This document shows positions 20,601 to 34,700 of a stretch of 64,000 bases of DNA, one piece after another. The notes under the pieces were generated by a model, which ran no database searches, had not been told where the DNA came from, and worked only from the letters and a program-made list of their open reading frames with translations. The first letter of the stretch is position 1, and every line of letters starts with the position of its first letter. The stretch is from assembly GCA_040954595.2 (NCBI GenBank), contig CM082577.2:8246001-8310000 (forward strand). Direction: 5' to 3'. A program made the translations under genes and the position numbers. This stretch comes from Balanoglossus misakiensis (lineage: Eukaryota; Hemichordata).

Positions 20601-23600
20601 GTATGATTTGCTTATGAGTTAAATCAATGTCTGAATCATAACAGAATATCAAAATAATTTAAAATGTTAAATATGCGTGAATGAGTTCAAAACTTCGACT
20701 GTCGGGACAGAATTCTATCACCTTTCCAAAGTTGCGAACTTTTCTCCCTTAATGAAATTTATGTGATGTCCCCCCCCCCCTCACTAGCAAGAAGTAAAAA
20801 GAAAATTACAGAGAATTCTCTGGGTGAATAAAAGAGAACGCCCGGAGATATCTGTCAGTCGCTGTCATCACAACTTGTGTTCTTTTACGTAAAATCTTTT
20901 ATAGCTGAAAGGAATAACTCACCATGAATGTAAAATCTGCCTCAAAGTCCACTCCTACATTCTGTAATGGAAAGTAAAAAATACCCAAATCAGAAGGGTG
21001 TACGACTTTTTGACGTCAATATTAGACTGTAAATTGCAAATTTTACAGAATTTAATGAACGTCTTTTCAATAGCACAGCATGGCCTCAGCTTTTTCCTAC
21101 TTGTCCCCTTTGATTGATTGACACATAAATTACATGCACGAAATATTAAATGGAGATTTTATTGAATAAAACACTATTATCTGACAAACGGGATATTTGA
21201 GATGAACTGAGACCCGACATTGGTGAAAACACTTCAACATCGAGTAAAGGTCGATTAAAAGCCAAGACTGGCAACAGTAATAGCCCGATAAACAGGAACT
21301 GCGAATACAATACTACCGGTAGTAAGGACGGAAACTATACCGTTTAACCATAATTTTTCAATCTTGATTTTTTTCAAGTCCTCGTCTATTATTTATATAG
21401 CCATAATATTAGAAATCTTCTTTCGGGTTTCTTATAAGCATTGATGTACAAATGAAATAAAATTGATAGAAATAGTATAATTAAATTATATTTCGAGTTC
21501 TTTACTTTGACAAAGAAATTGAAAATTTGATTAGAATCGATGCAATTAAAGATGTCTAAACGTTTTGTCGGCTTTTCATAAGTTAACAAAATTTCAACAC
21601 AAGCCTCCTTATCTACTCTCTTAACATTCAGTTCTCCACATCTCAGACTCGATGAACCCAGCTTAAAGAATTCTCAACGTAGAATCAAACCATAAACTTA
21701 CGTCCGCATATTCCAAATCCTCACTCAGTATGTAGTAATTACCAAGGACATTACACAAGCATGTTGTAGATGTTTCGCTTATGTTCGCGGCAAAACAACC
21801 GCCACCAGTCTCTGTTGACGATGAAACTATTATTAGACCATTTGTCTGTTACTAGTATCACGTGACACGATTGGAACTTTTGATGTGATCATATGAATGA
21901 ATATAGTTGCCACGTGAACGAGGTTGTCAACACTGACCAAATGGGTTTTCAGTAGAGATCACAGATTTTATATCTTTTAACTCGATAATGACGTTATCAG
22001 TTTTATACGAGAAAATAATTGTGGCAATAGCGTTCTCGTTCCGATCAATTTGTGGCCCATTCTCGCTCTCAAATACTGTTGCTATAGGATCGTAAGACAA
22101 AACTGCGGCGAAACCTTAGAAAACTTATGTTACTTCAATAGAATCTCACCTGCGATTTGACTTTGCGAATCAATCGGATCAACGCCACACATTATGCTGT
22201 CCAAATCATCCTGAATAGAAAGAAAATCGACGACTGTTAGAGGCTTCATTATTTTACAACATTCCTAAATTACAATTTACACAACAGAATATAATGTTTT
22301 TTGCAAAAAAAATTTCCAAAGTTTTTTTCTGAGATTATTTTATATTTTTGTCTATGGGGAAACATTCAAAAATGGTTTCGGTAAGAAATTAGAGTGTGTT
22401 TTTTTTCTTCTTCTATATTGACCTACAGCTCAATCCATTCACCCCGGGTATCTCAGAGGGGTGTTGTTGATAAAAAACGCTCGATCGATCTGTGAATTCG
22501 ACTGCTCAAAGCGCAAGTTCAGTGTAGTAAAATCACCTACCATAGCACTGGGTTCTCTGTCGAATGTCACTTCGATTGATTCCGAGAGCTCAGTTACAGC
22601 CTTTCCGTCAATTTGAATTGAAGAAAAGGCAACGACGCTGGATACCGCGTTACCCGAGAAATCCGTTCCGTTATCATCCGACACAATAGGTTGTACAGCG
22701 AACAAACTATTGGCTAGGTACACTATGAAAACGACGCGATCTTCAATTGCTGGGAAAACATAATTGGAATTCGTGTATTTAATATGGAATGATCACCTGC
22801 ACTCAAATACATACATATATTTGTGTATACTATTACTCCATTAATTCATAGACTTACCTTCCAAATTGGTTCGAAATGATTTCGGCTGCGGAATAGGTAT
22901 TGAAAACATCACCCTCTCACTTTCTTTGGACGCACGACTAACGAACTCATGACGATTATCAAGTTCTTTGCCGAGTCCGGGTTCCCTTGACAACGTCAAC
23001 CGATTCACGTTGACTTGAATATTATCAGTTGTCACATTGAAACTGGTTTGGTCAACAAGGAATCTTATTCTTTCCATGTACTGCTGCAATGTTGAGGTTA
23101 TTCTGTGAGAGAAATATATATTATGTTCAAACGCTGTGTAGGGCCTAGATGATAATGGTAATTATGAAGTTGTGCTTTCAGAATGGTAGTCTTGTATTGG
23201 TTTGTAGTTGCATTTTCAGAAATTTGTAAACAGGCCTATATCGATGAGGTGTACATCTCGGTGAGTATAAGTTTGGAGACACTTTGTACGTCATCGTGGT
23301 TTTTTTTTTTGCGCCTTTCGGCAATATTTCCGGCGTTGGAGAAGGTAGACGTCGATGACGTCATCACTTACCTATGGCACGACTCCGCCGCAATTTCCAA
23401 GACGTCGATCTCCACTTCGGAGATCAGACTGACTGTTTGCACCATCTCTTCTCCAATGTCCTGCGTGGCAGTGGCGGGAAAGCTTGCCATTTCTCCAAGG
23501 GTCATTTCGAAGACATCGGCGCAGACTTCAATGTCCACCTCGGTCACTGATTGCGTCTCGCCCATCAGTCTTCGCATTTCGCCGATCGTGCGCAGAGCGG

Positions 23601-26600
23601 TGTCGTGGTTCTTTTTTGAATATGCATCTCGCTGCCAAAGGTAAAAAAAAACGATTCAACGAGAGTCGGCTATATTATTTTTACCGCAGAAAATCTCGGA
23701 CCATTGGCGAGACTTTGTCATATTTTGCATAATAACAGGACATCCAAAGTGCGTGGATTCATAGACCCTAGAGTAAGAGATTCACATGGGAGAATGTCAA
23801 TAACATACGTGCATGTACTCAAACCATCAAACAAATTGTTTTTTTTTTCATCAGTGCCAGTTTAAATATTTGACATCTGTTGATTCCGTCACGTTTTGTG
23901 TAGCCTCGTGAATCAGAGTTGCTCTGGGTGCCTATAAGTCGTTTAACACTCACTGCAGTCGGCAGAGAGAATCGGACGAACTGGGTCCGGCGGCGTTGTT
24001 TGAAACTGTCAAAAGTCTAGAAAACGATGGAGAACTCGCGAGATTTTGAAGGAACACGGCATTTCTACGGCCTACTGTTTGGGTGCGTCCTGTCGTGACA
24101 CTACTGCTGACTTACTAGTAACCGTTGCTGGTCCACCTTTCAGTGCCTTTCGGCATATTTTAAATACAATGTACTCTCTGGTTTAAAAAACAATAACGTG
24201 CAAAGACACCAAAATTGCCTTCTTACCAAATCTTCCTTGAATTCAAACATCAGACGTGTGATTTGCGACTCCCAGTTGCACGCTTCTGTGAAAGGTCGGT
24301 CCCAATCGGAAAAGTAGTTCCCGCCTGCGCGTGTAAGCAGGCAGCTCCTGTGGGCAACGTCACCAGACGACAGAATACCTCCATGAGGACACGCAATCGT
24401 TGCGTTGTCGCCCGCCTGTGTCAATGGCCATTGAAACGTCCCTTTCAAGTCGACAGTTACCATTTCAGAGCAAACGTCTGGATGAAAAGGAAAGTGCTCC
24501 GTTATTAATTTGTTCTGCATGGGAAGGATTGCTTCGTTAACGGGGAATAATTTTAACGTACAGACACGACGTTAATTTGACTGTTGTTGATAACAGGTGG
24601 TTATGAAACAGAAGGGAATTTTGTGGATAGCACACAGAAATTCCACAATATTCGCTGAGCATTGTTGACTATGTCATGAAAGGAATCGAAAAATTCATGA
24701 GTTCAGTTGGTTCTACCAAGTGTCATTTTCGTACAAATCAATGATAGTTTATTAGAATCCCACTGCGAATATGATATAATCAATGACAATTTCAAAGCTG
24801 CATTAGCCGTAACTTTTGGGCATTTGTTATTGTTGTACCTTTTGTACCTACAGTTTTATTTTAATCCAAATCACGGTGACCAGTATCAACACAGCATGTG
24901 TGTACAGTCAGCGTCATGTTGTATTGAATTCAAGTCTGGACTAGAATTATTTTGTCATCAATAACAATATGGTTGTTGCACATATTAACAGTTGGCATTT
25001 TAGCATAAAACTCAACTCAGGAATATAAAACGGTACGCAAATATTTGTAAGATTAAAAGTGAAATTTTATAGCCATGGTAATCCCAATTCTGTTCGATTT
25101 TATGCAAACATAATTGGCATTCGTGAATATTATTGCTTTCGACTGAATTCATCATGTTACGGTGATATCAATCGAACCGTTCCAGATTGACAGAAAAATA
25201 TTCAAAAAAATTCCTTGCTGCAATGTTGGTGAAAGTGGGTTTGACGTCAGCCAGCCTCTCTCGGGACATATATTATAGGTGTGTGGCGATTTTCAAACCT
25301 ATTTCATGACCGAGATTACAGTATCGAAGCCAAACATCTTTCCGCTTTCCGATTGCACACGGTTGTTACCTGCTGCATGGCTGCCTAATTCTACCTCACA
25401 ATAACACAGAACATATGAGATTTGACTCAACTCAGGACTTCACTGGTCAGCAACGACAATGAACACGGCACAGTTACAAGCTGTGTTGCCAAGACAAATA
25501 ACGCGCGTTTCAGAGTACAGCAATTACAGAGCCGAGCAGTTGGTGCATGCCCAGAACAAGATTAGGCCTACAGAGCAACTTTTGACGAAAGTTACATTTA
25601 CGCCCGGTATTTGACAAACCGATGTTACTATATTTCACTGAGATGCCAGCTAGTCCAATTAATAGCAAGCTGTAATTTACCACAGAAAATTGCAGCTTCA
25701 AATATGGAAGGATTGCTTTGATCTGGAATAACCGCAAGAGATATTTTATCACAATTACTCTTCCGGAAGCAGTTGTAATTACGAAGACAATAATGGTGAA
25801 TTAATCGTTTATCATTTTGATGACCATCAAAAGAAACCATGTTAGATATATGTTTCAATTACCTAGATACTGTCGGATGGTGGTCCAGTCATTACATCCA
25901 TGTATATCATAAAATTGTGAGGACTAACGCCTCGGGGATATCTTTGTTTATGGCTGCCGTGTGACGTGTCGCAGAATTTCACCATGTCTGCGAGGCAGTC
26001 TGCATCGGCACTATGCCCGAACGTCGCCTGGGACCTATAAGACCGACATAGATGGTCCCCAAAGAAACTTGGAAGAACAGTTCGTACTACATTATATTAT
26101 ACATTATGCCATTTATGGCTCCGAGTTAAAACCACACACGTTTAAAAAATCTATCAATAATAATTTGCGATAAAGACAGTACAAGAATATTTATTTTGAT
26201 GTTCGATGGTGTTGATGAAATATGGCGTTACCAGAAAAACACGCAGACGTATTGCCGACAACTAACCTTCCTTTAATAGTTCAGTTTACCAGAAGGCCAG
26301 AAGAGTATCGCCTGGAATACAGCTGGCTCTATCCTGCGATTAAATATTTTCTTTGTTTAAACGCAAACATCGTCACAGAAAGCATTCAACAGATCCTGGG
26401 TTAATTCTGGCAACACTCAACCCGTCAGTTAATAGCAGTTTTGTCACAGACTCAATGGCAGTTGACGCAAGGCCATCAACGCCCAAACACATAATCTAGG
26501 CAAATATGTATACATCATTCATCAACTGGGCTTAACTAGTCAATGTACACTCTCAGTTGCACGTGTATCAACATACCTCGTGGTTTTATGCCATGATCTT

Positions 26601-29600
26601 AAATGCGTCAATGTCAGTTAAGTGATAAACCCAGCCAATTTTCGTCGCCCGATCATACGACAGCATGGTGGATAAACATTGCGCCGGGCGGACTTCTTTT
26701 GTGTAGACTATTTTTCGGATCAGACGTGATAGAAAACTGAGATGAAGTGGTACTTTGTGGTGAAAACCATATGATATACAAATAGTGTACCTACAAATAG
26801 TATACCTTCTATTGCTGCCTTAAAATTATATAAATTCTGTGATACTGTAGGAGTATTTAGACCCCAATTATTTGTCTTGATTATTTATAGGTCAAGGGTC
26901 AAAGTCTACACATTTTGAATCATGGTTGGTCATCCTCGCTAATTGCTTTTCAATTGCTATATTGTGCCACGTCTCTACTACATGGCATAAATCTTTTCTC
27001 AAGACTTTTGTAAGAGTGTGACACGTGGAGAGTCTTCGTGATTCTGGAACGAGGTGGCCGACAATATTCGTCTGCTTTGAAAGGCATCATGACAAGCCAA
27101 TAACTGATACAATCACGTTTTGTTTTAAATTATTCTCGCTAAAAATCTCACTTTTTCACTGTTTTGTCATGACATAGAAGAAAGAACAACGTCTCCTTTA
27201 TTCATAAGATACGCACATTTCATACACATTGTTGCAAGCATTCTTGACTGGTGGTTGCTAATCCAAATCCGATACAAGCGGCGAAAGTGGAACAGTTTAA
27301 TCGCGTTGAAGCAATTTTGTCAACATCATAAAATAAAATCACGTCTTTTCATATTCGATATGACATTACCAAACTGACAGTAAAATCGGATTACGTTGCT
27401 AATAAAATTATTTACCAAATAATTCAATTTTGTCATTTTCTATTTCATAAATTCTAACTGGTAAGATAAGACTTTCCCTGCGATAAAGCTATAATAAATG
27501 ACACCTTTGTTTGACGTCAATCTTACACACGGTGTAAGATCATTATTAATCGGCCTTCAAGAGGCACAGATCCCTTGACAATCCGATGAAATGCTTTATC
27601 AAGTCGTCTCGCTCGGACGAACATCATAATATCTCGGTCGAACGAACCACTCTCAGCGAATAACCTTGTTACCATAAAATGAGATTAACATACATGTACC
27701 TGTATAGACAACGTGGTCAGACAGCGAAGTTGTGTTTTCATTTCGCTTTGGTAACAGAGAGGCACCTCTCGGATTTGATTTTAAAATCGTTAAAATTATT
27801 TGATGGTGAAAGGCTACGGCCATAACCATTGCTTCGTCTCTATACGTTTCGGATCTGTTCAAAAACTGAGCCCAGCCATTCCAGATCGCAATAGTTGAAT
27901 ACGTTTATGTATGAACGTAATTTGTTTAAATTGCTCGCCAGAAAATAACACAACATGAATAATAATACCAATTAAAAGAGCTGTGGGGAAATTTGATAAG
28001 TTTAATGAACCCTGCAGGTAATTTAATTGGTGATGGTGTTGTTGCTTACAGGCCTTCAAAAACGCGGAAGTTGTAGTAATTATCAGAAGATTGGGGAACG
28101 TGATCGGGTTTGAGCGATGTTCGTCTGTCAACAGAAATGAATTAAAAACGTAAACAAGGAAAAGCGACAAAGCTTAAAGTAGCTCCTGTACCATAACTAA
28201 GACAATGCATCATAATTGATTCAACTGTTCGGAACGTGATTGCATTTTTAACTAAACACGACCATAGGACAATCATCTTATTTACTGTCAACAATCGCAC
28301 AAAAAAAGTAATTACACCAATTCAAAATATATTGCAAAATCTGACAGAAGTCGCATTTGCTGGCACTTCGGAATGAAATCACTGTTTGGAATCATTATTG
28401 GGGGAATCATAGAATCATTCATGTTTTGTAGACACGGTGAGAAAGTATAGCAAGCAGGTGCATGGATTCGGAGTTTAACTGAACACAACAGGTATACGTA
28501 AAAAGAGTTATGGAGGTATACTGCACAGTTCACATAAAAAATTTAACTGGATATGAAGTAACAAGTATTATTTTCAAGAGGAATGGAATATTTCAAGGAA
28601 CTAGACACCTGCTTTCGGATTTTATAGCGTTCTTCTGATGGTTGCTAGGAATCTGGTGAATGAATCTTTAACGATTCCCTTTTTTCTGAGGGTTATATAA
28701 GTTGTCGATTATACTCCAGAAAAGAATGTTTAACCTTCATCAAATACGACCACACGTGCCTGTTTGTTCGGAAAAAACTATTACATGGGAATAATTAGTC
28801 AGCTCGTCAAAATGAAATAAAAAACGACAAAAGAAATAAAGTCAGGACTGACTAACTGATACCAGCTCCAGTGTTCGCGCATGGGGTGTGACGAAAATTA
28901 CGGCACGAAAATTCCATGAAACTTGTTTAATATAACAATTGTACACAGATATACGAGTAGACATTAACAGTGTCTCGTCAATTTCGTCGATTTCTAATGT
29001 GCAATTTAAGGCTACTTATATGTGCATTACTGCACGAAACTTGATCAAAATCTGCTGTATATAATATTAAACATTGTTTAGTGTCCCGGATGACGTGGCT
29101 TGCTGTGGATACAGCGGCAACCTCACAACACTATGACTGCATCTATATATTTGTAATAGAATATATAAATCACTGTGCAGGTTTTAACGGCATTGGCCGT
29201 ACTCGTATTTCACTTACAGGTGAACTAGTTATCGACTGCAGAGGTTTAGATGTTGTAAAAGTTTTATAAGACCCCAGATATAGGCCAACGTTAACTCTGA
29301 CCGCCAGATGTTACCAGCTTGATACTTTCTCATCATGCCCAAGCCAAATTTCTTAAGTAAGTTTTCAACTTTGGTGTCCCATTTACTTTTTCTGTGAAGG
29401 ATTTGCTTTTTAGACGAAGGCGCCGGATAATGAAATAACAAAGCCCGTCAAAAGTTGGGGTGGAATTTGTCGAACAGCTGTTTGAATTCTATGATTTGAG
29501 GGAACAACGTGCGAACAAAGTTTACCAGCGTTACCACCCAAAATGTAAAACGCTGAATTCGTTTGTAAAGACCTAAAGATGAAACCTACCTGGCCTACAG

Positions 29601-29773
29601 GCGTCGGGCAAGTGTGCGTTGGATTCGAACCACTGCTCCAGTGACTGGCGCGGTGATGCGGTGGCCATTGGAGACATCCCCGGTGATAACTGGGAGACAG
29701 TCGCATGGGCGTTGAGGACAACTGATCCTGCGATTGCACACTGCAGAAGAACGAGTCCCGTGTTTTTCTTCAT
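17655..29773 (-). CDS. Adhesion G protein-coupled receptor, copy A (14 exons, 770 aa)
   Basis: Exons: 29590-29773, 24227-24477, 23372-23631, 22858-23102, 22541-22749, 22150-22210, 21702-21811, 20923-20961, 20244-20344, 19545-19807, 19300-19390, 18827-18948, 18264-18421, 17655-17873. All phases agree. Residues 1-24 are a signal peptide. About 62-140 resembles a hormone-receptor (HRM) module, with spaced Cys/Trp and WDRPFTEAC. About 150-440 is the GAIN region, ending in a degenerate GPS with cysteines 391, 409, 421 and 423. Seven membrane helices follow: TM1 around 462-485, TM2 and TM3 in exon 10 (WNGVEGLNMYLSL is the TM3 signature), TM4 exon 11, TM5 exon 12, TM6-TM7 exons 13-14. TM7 runs into FQGFYIFLFHC, as in the ADGRG (GPR56/GPR126) group. 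The short Ser-rich tail is 72 residues with part of TM7. Predicted role: a surface receptor coupling adhesion or ligand binding to G proteins; the ligand is unknown. Copy B lies directly upstream. Intron 1 is 5.1 kb against 244 bp in B. Confidence 0.88.
18057..18162. repeat. Palindromic repeat, same family as 14.95 kb
   Basis: The arms 18057-18096 and 18112-18162 are reverse complements (GGCTAGCCCTGCGTAC and AGGTATGTGTGTTCCCGGCG) except for a 10-bp duplication, ACCTGTACCG, in the right arm. It lies in the last intron of GPCR copy A. It shares TAACGCCGGGAACACA with the palindrome at 14949. Confidence 0.8.
18964..19060. repeat. 97-bp near-perfect hairpin in a GPCR intron
   Basis: Left arm 18964-19009 and right arm 19014-19060 are nearly perfect reverse complements (CAGATGTAGGGAACGGCGAC) with a loop of only a few bases. 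It lies about 15 bases upstream of the minus-strand acceptor of the TM5 exon (18827-18948). It looks like a snap-back MITE. A fragment with GATTAAAATCAGATGTAG occurs at about 48610. Confidence 0.85.
24478..29589 (-). other. 5.1-kb first intron of GPCR copy A
   Basis: Separates the signal-peptide exon from the HRM exon. I searched both strands for further exons or genes and found only short frames without family signatures or consistent splice sites. It could hold regulatory elements, or a nested gene too divergent to see. Confidence 0.5.
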
Positions 29774-31702
29774 CCTGAACAATCTGCCGTGTTGTCCTTG
29801 AAAGCGCGAGTTGTTGGCGTGAAATGTACCGTGATATAAACGATGAAGAATACGGAGAATTAAATTTGCATAAGTCAAGACGGGGCTTGCGAATATTCCT
29901 TACGAGAACAGGAGTTACTACAACTTGTGCGCGTACACGTACGAGCAAATTGCCGCTTCATCGGATTCGAAACATCGCCGCGTGCAGTGAGATTTATGGC
30001 GCAAAATTCACCGAGTGAAAACACCTGTTGAAAATCACATTACGCAAAACCAATAACACGTAACCATGAGTTGAATGCGCGAGCTGGAGTGGAAACTAAA
30101 ACGCGCAGCCACACCAAGTCTGATTTGCTTGGCGACTGAATACTAGTATCACAATCCACCCCTGCGGAGGGCTTCTCTGCTCGTACGAGTCTGTACGACA
30201 AGCATATATAGAGTGAGTTCATCAGTTACTGTCAGGCCTGTTTTATCGTTTCATACGCGTGCATCGTGACGTCTTTGTTTTGGACGGACGAACAGACAAG
30301 TTTTGTATGGAGTGATAGAGGGTGGTGCGGGGTTGGTCAATATTTTCCAATGACGCCAACAGCGACAAGGTGGACGTTTTTATTCAATTTCTGGTCCGGT
30401 CAAAAACCAGAACAGGCACACTGTAATATACGAATGTTCTATGAAATTCTTTGGGAAGTATACTGACATACTACGTTTATAGTTCAGTTATGTGATCAGA
30501 GAGAACGCCCCCATCTTTTGAATGAAATGATCTACATTTGCAAATTAGACGGGTTGGTCGGGGAACAAGTGTTGGGAGATAGACAGACCTCCTACGTCTG
30601 CGCGGCGGGTGGGCAGACAGGTGACCGGAAGATATTTGTCGACTCTCTTGCAAATGAGTACAACGTCCTCGGGAGCAGACTTTCACCGAAAGTTCGTTTT
30701 TTTAGTTCAAACACGGGGAGGGCGACCGTAGTTCAAATGATGTTTGTCGAACGGACGAGTATCATGGGGATGAGGCGTCTCTCGGGCTGATAAACTGACC
30801 TGCAGTCGCCATCATTTCCTTCAGTTCTAATGCGAATCTGTCGGTTCAGTTTACGTCATTCTCCGCGGGACGGTTGTTTTGCTTCTTTGTTGAGTGTCAT
30901 CAAACAAAACGAGGATTCGGGTATTGCAGTACTGGCCTCGGTGCACCTACAATAATTTCCGCGCGCTTTCGCTCTTTTTCGCAACCTATAACTTTAAGTG
31001 TATTGTGGGGAGGTCGTTTGCAACATGAGCGTCAGATTGTCACAGAATTATCGAGTCTATGGAGAGAAATGGGATGATACAGAAAAATGAAGACAGAGAA
31101 GAAATAATAATAAAGAATGCGACAAAGATATATTTCGAAAGAGGAAGAAAACAATAACAACTTTTTTATCGTGTACAATTCTGTCCTATCACTTTATGCC
31201 AGTCTTAGCACGGTTAATTTTCGCGAATTGAATTACCGGTCACTGTGTTTTCAATTTGCAACTGACAGGTGCCAGTATTATCGGAAGTGTAAAATTGGTC
31301 TTCTTTCAATCGATCTCATTTTCTGTCATTAAATTACATACAATTTAAATGTGAAAACCCAATTTACTCTCCTACTTCCTGCCTACCGGATAAACGATCC
31401 ATTATTTTCCGCTCGGCCCTTCGAAAGTACCTTAATTTCTCAGTCGAATTCACATCTGCTCACACAGTCATAAACCCGGCGTTGGTGTGTGGCACGTGAC
31501 CTCAATCAAACCCAGGCCTGAAACAAACCCATCGACAGGAAAGGTGCGGAAGAATCAACGACTTTACAGTGTAAAAGCGATCAACGCAATCTAGAAGTAG
31601 GCTTCAACTATGAGCTATTATGCAAGTTAAATAGAACAGGTGTGATGTAATCAACTTGTGCTGAAGACTGTCTAGACGTGGTGAGACAGCAAACGAAGGA
31701 AT
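29774..31702. other. Spacer between the two GPCR genes
   Basis: Holds the upstream region of copy A (start codon at 29773) and the downstream region of copy B (stop at 31703). No gene recognised; the open frames are short and lack splice or family support. No clear core promoter motif can be named. Confidence 0.4.
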
Positions 31703-34700
31703 CTAAAAGTGGGTTGTATTTAAAGCGGAGGGATATTCGTGTCTATGGTCAGTCCCCACTGTGATGTCTTCATGTCGCGTCGCATCACCGCTACCACTTC
31801 GTGAAAACGAACTCCACACGTGACTTCTGACGTCAGGCTGTCTTGCGCAGTGGAAAATGAAGATGTAGAAACCTTGAAAGGCGATGCACGTCACGAACAG
31901 ACACTGTTTAAAAAATAAAGAAAACGTTACATTTGTCAAAATAAACTCTAATGTGAGGTTAAGATGCATATTGGTATAATCGTGGAAAAATGATAGTTGG
32001 CAACGTACACGCATTGACGATTTTATTTTCAGACTGCACCCAAAACTAAAGTCATTAATGACTTTATGTATCATCACAGAGCGTTGGTCTTAATAGGGGC
32101 CTGTAGGCCTAAGCGGCCATGGTTGAGATTGTCAATTTACATGTACAGTAGCTTCCGTACTGTTGCGCTCATCTCTATTCTCATTCCAATGCGACTTCAT
32201 GGCAAAGAGTTGGTGGTATCTTTAGACAAAGGAACATATATTAAGCGGGATATCGAGTACAACCTGGAATATCACTTGGACGTTCTGCATCTTCTGACCA
32301 ATAGTTTTGTAGTTGATACAAGCAAAGCCACTGAAGATCCACGCCAAGCCTAACAACACCAACAAAGTGACTGCGCCGCGGAGTTGATCTCCTGTTCGGG
32401 AGCGTCCATCGGCTACAAATAATCAACAGTTGTCATTCGGGATGGGGGATATCGTAGTGTGTGATAAACTTTGCAATGCGGGGGAGGGGGCATATGCTCC
32501 CCTCCATGATATGACTGGACATGTATAATTCAGTTATCATTTCTAAAATACGATATTTCCGCCTGATGAAATATCACACGCACGCATGCACACACACAAA
32601 CTGCTCATGTGGCACATCATTTGTCGCAAACTCACAAACTTTGAGTAGACCCCCCTCTTTCCTTCATGATGACTCAACTCATCATACATATACGTGGAGA
32701 AGACGTGCTTACCAGTTTTCCACTTATTGCGCAGACTCCAGAGCACCATGGCGAACACAGCGCTGTTGAAGAGTATGATGACAGACATCGGCAATAACAG
32801 GATGAAGTGCAGTGTCTGACTTGGAAGTTGACAACTGGAACGGAAAGGCAGAGAATTGGTAGGATTTTGAGAGGAATCGACACACAAGTATCGATATCAC
32901 TGGATGACTCATGCTAAGAGGTATAATGTGGTAGTAGTACATGTATTACTATATGCAATGGATGTTATAGCTATTTTGATTACGTGTAGGCAAGAAAATG
33001 CACATTGATACGCGCTGTGTGCATGGATATTGTTTTCTTGATACCATAAAATAACTTTCTGCATCGAAATATGCCGATTGTTGCTACTAACGTGAAAATA
33101 CAGTCACAATCAACGTCATAGAATCCGTCGTAATACGTCATCTTATGGCTGAACGGTAAAGCTACAACGAGTATGGGAAGACCTGTGGACGCAAAAAGAG
33201 GGGGAAACAGGACGTAGGTTGGTGATCGGTTCTGCAGAAGTGTTTTGGAGCATATGACCAAGAAACTTTAGTTGTTATACGACGAAAGTTAAAAGGTATA
33301 GCTACTAGTAATGGGGCTTCAACCATTGCGTTGTTGCAAATGTGTTTGTTTTTTGCAGGTTCGAGGAAACGTGGATGAAATTACAAACTTGAAGTGATTT
33401 CGATACTTATTCTAGGAGAATAGCACTCACCCCACGCCACTATTCCACACTTGAGTACAAAATGAGGCGTGTAGTCCACAAACACTCGAACCAGTGACAG
33501 GTACATGTTCAATCCTTCAACCCCGTTCCACATCAACGACACGAGTATGAGGTAAACTCGGAGAACGTTGGCAACGCGGCAGCCATCTTGGTTTTTCACG
33601 ACAGGGATAAAAGCGAGAAAGGACACCATTTGAAAACACAACGCGACGCAGAGATTCAGTAGAATGCGCGAAGTACGTCCTTTACGAAGTTTCCTACAAA
33701 ATCAAGAAAATAACTAAACTTAATACTGCAAAGCAAAATATTGTCGACGAAATTACGACTAAAACGGGTGATACCACAAATGGCAACTATTCTTGTCTAA
33801 ACAAATCTGTTTGCGTGCTAAACCGTAATCGAACACTAGAAACGTCAGACTTATTAGGCACGTATGAAAAATCTCACATGACGAATAGTAGGCCCATATT
33901 CTTAATAAATGACTCCACATCTTACGTATTATATTTTCCATATTATGTTTGCAGAGTGTGAGAGTTAAAGAGATGATACCTTACCCAAAATACGTGTATG
34001 TGGCGATAGTTACCAACAGACAGACCAAAGATATGCTGAACCCTATAGAACTATAAATGGACAGTGCCTCTATATGTTCAAATCCCTGTTGAATAATATA
34101 CAAAGTAAAATTATTTGAATATATTAAAGTTAACTCGCTTGAGACTTGATGTATTCCGGAAAAACAACTTTCCGCCTGATTCCCATGAATGATCAAGTAC
34201 TTGAAATGATCCCTGGCATACAGTGACGTCATGGGATTGAACACGCGCTGACAGGTGGATACAGCCAATAGCATGATAGCATCAGTATTCAAAGTGACGT
34301 AATGTTGTGAAAAGTTATGTTAGGTGTTAAGAAAGACAGACTTGTCAATTCTACATCATCCGCACAAGTCATAATCGACTTCAACATTTGCATGCGTAGT
34401 GCAATGCAGCATCAAATACATTCAGTGCTGTTGAACAAGACAATCTTTCGGCACATAAGCCTACTGAGTTAGCCAACCCAAATGTATGCTTACTAAACGT
34501 GACCAGATGGTATAAAGGAAGATTTACGTACCAAAAATTCAAAACCTCCAGCACCTTCCGGAACTCCAAACTGGAATAAAACACAAACAGTAGAATATAA
34601 AAATTGATATTTTCCATGGCCCGACGACGGCAAAATCGTTTTTGTTAGCCCTTATTGGTTGATCTAACTCACAGCATTTGGCTCACGATATGTAGAGATG

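Noticed and set aside
24478-29589. Possible nested gene in the large first intron of GPCR copy A
   Set aside because: Only short frames without splice-phase agreement or recognisable motifs. Listed as intron.
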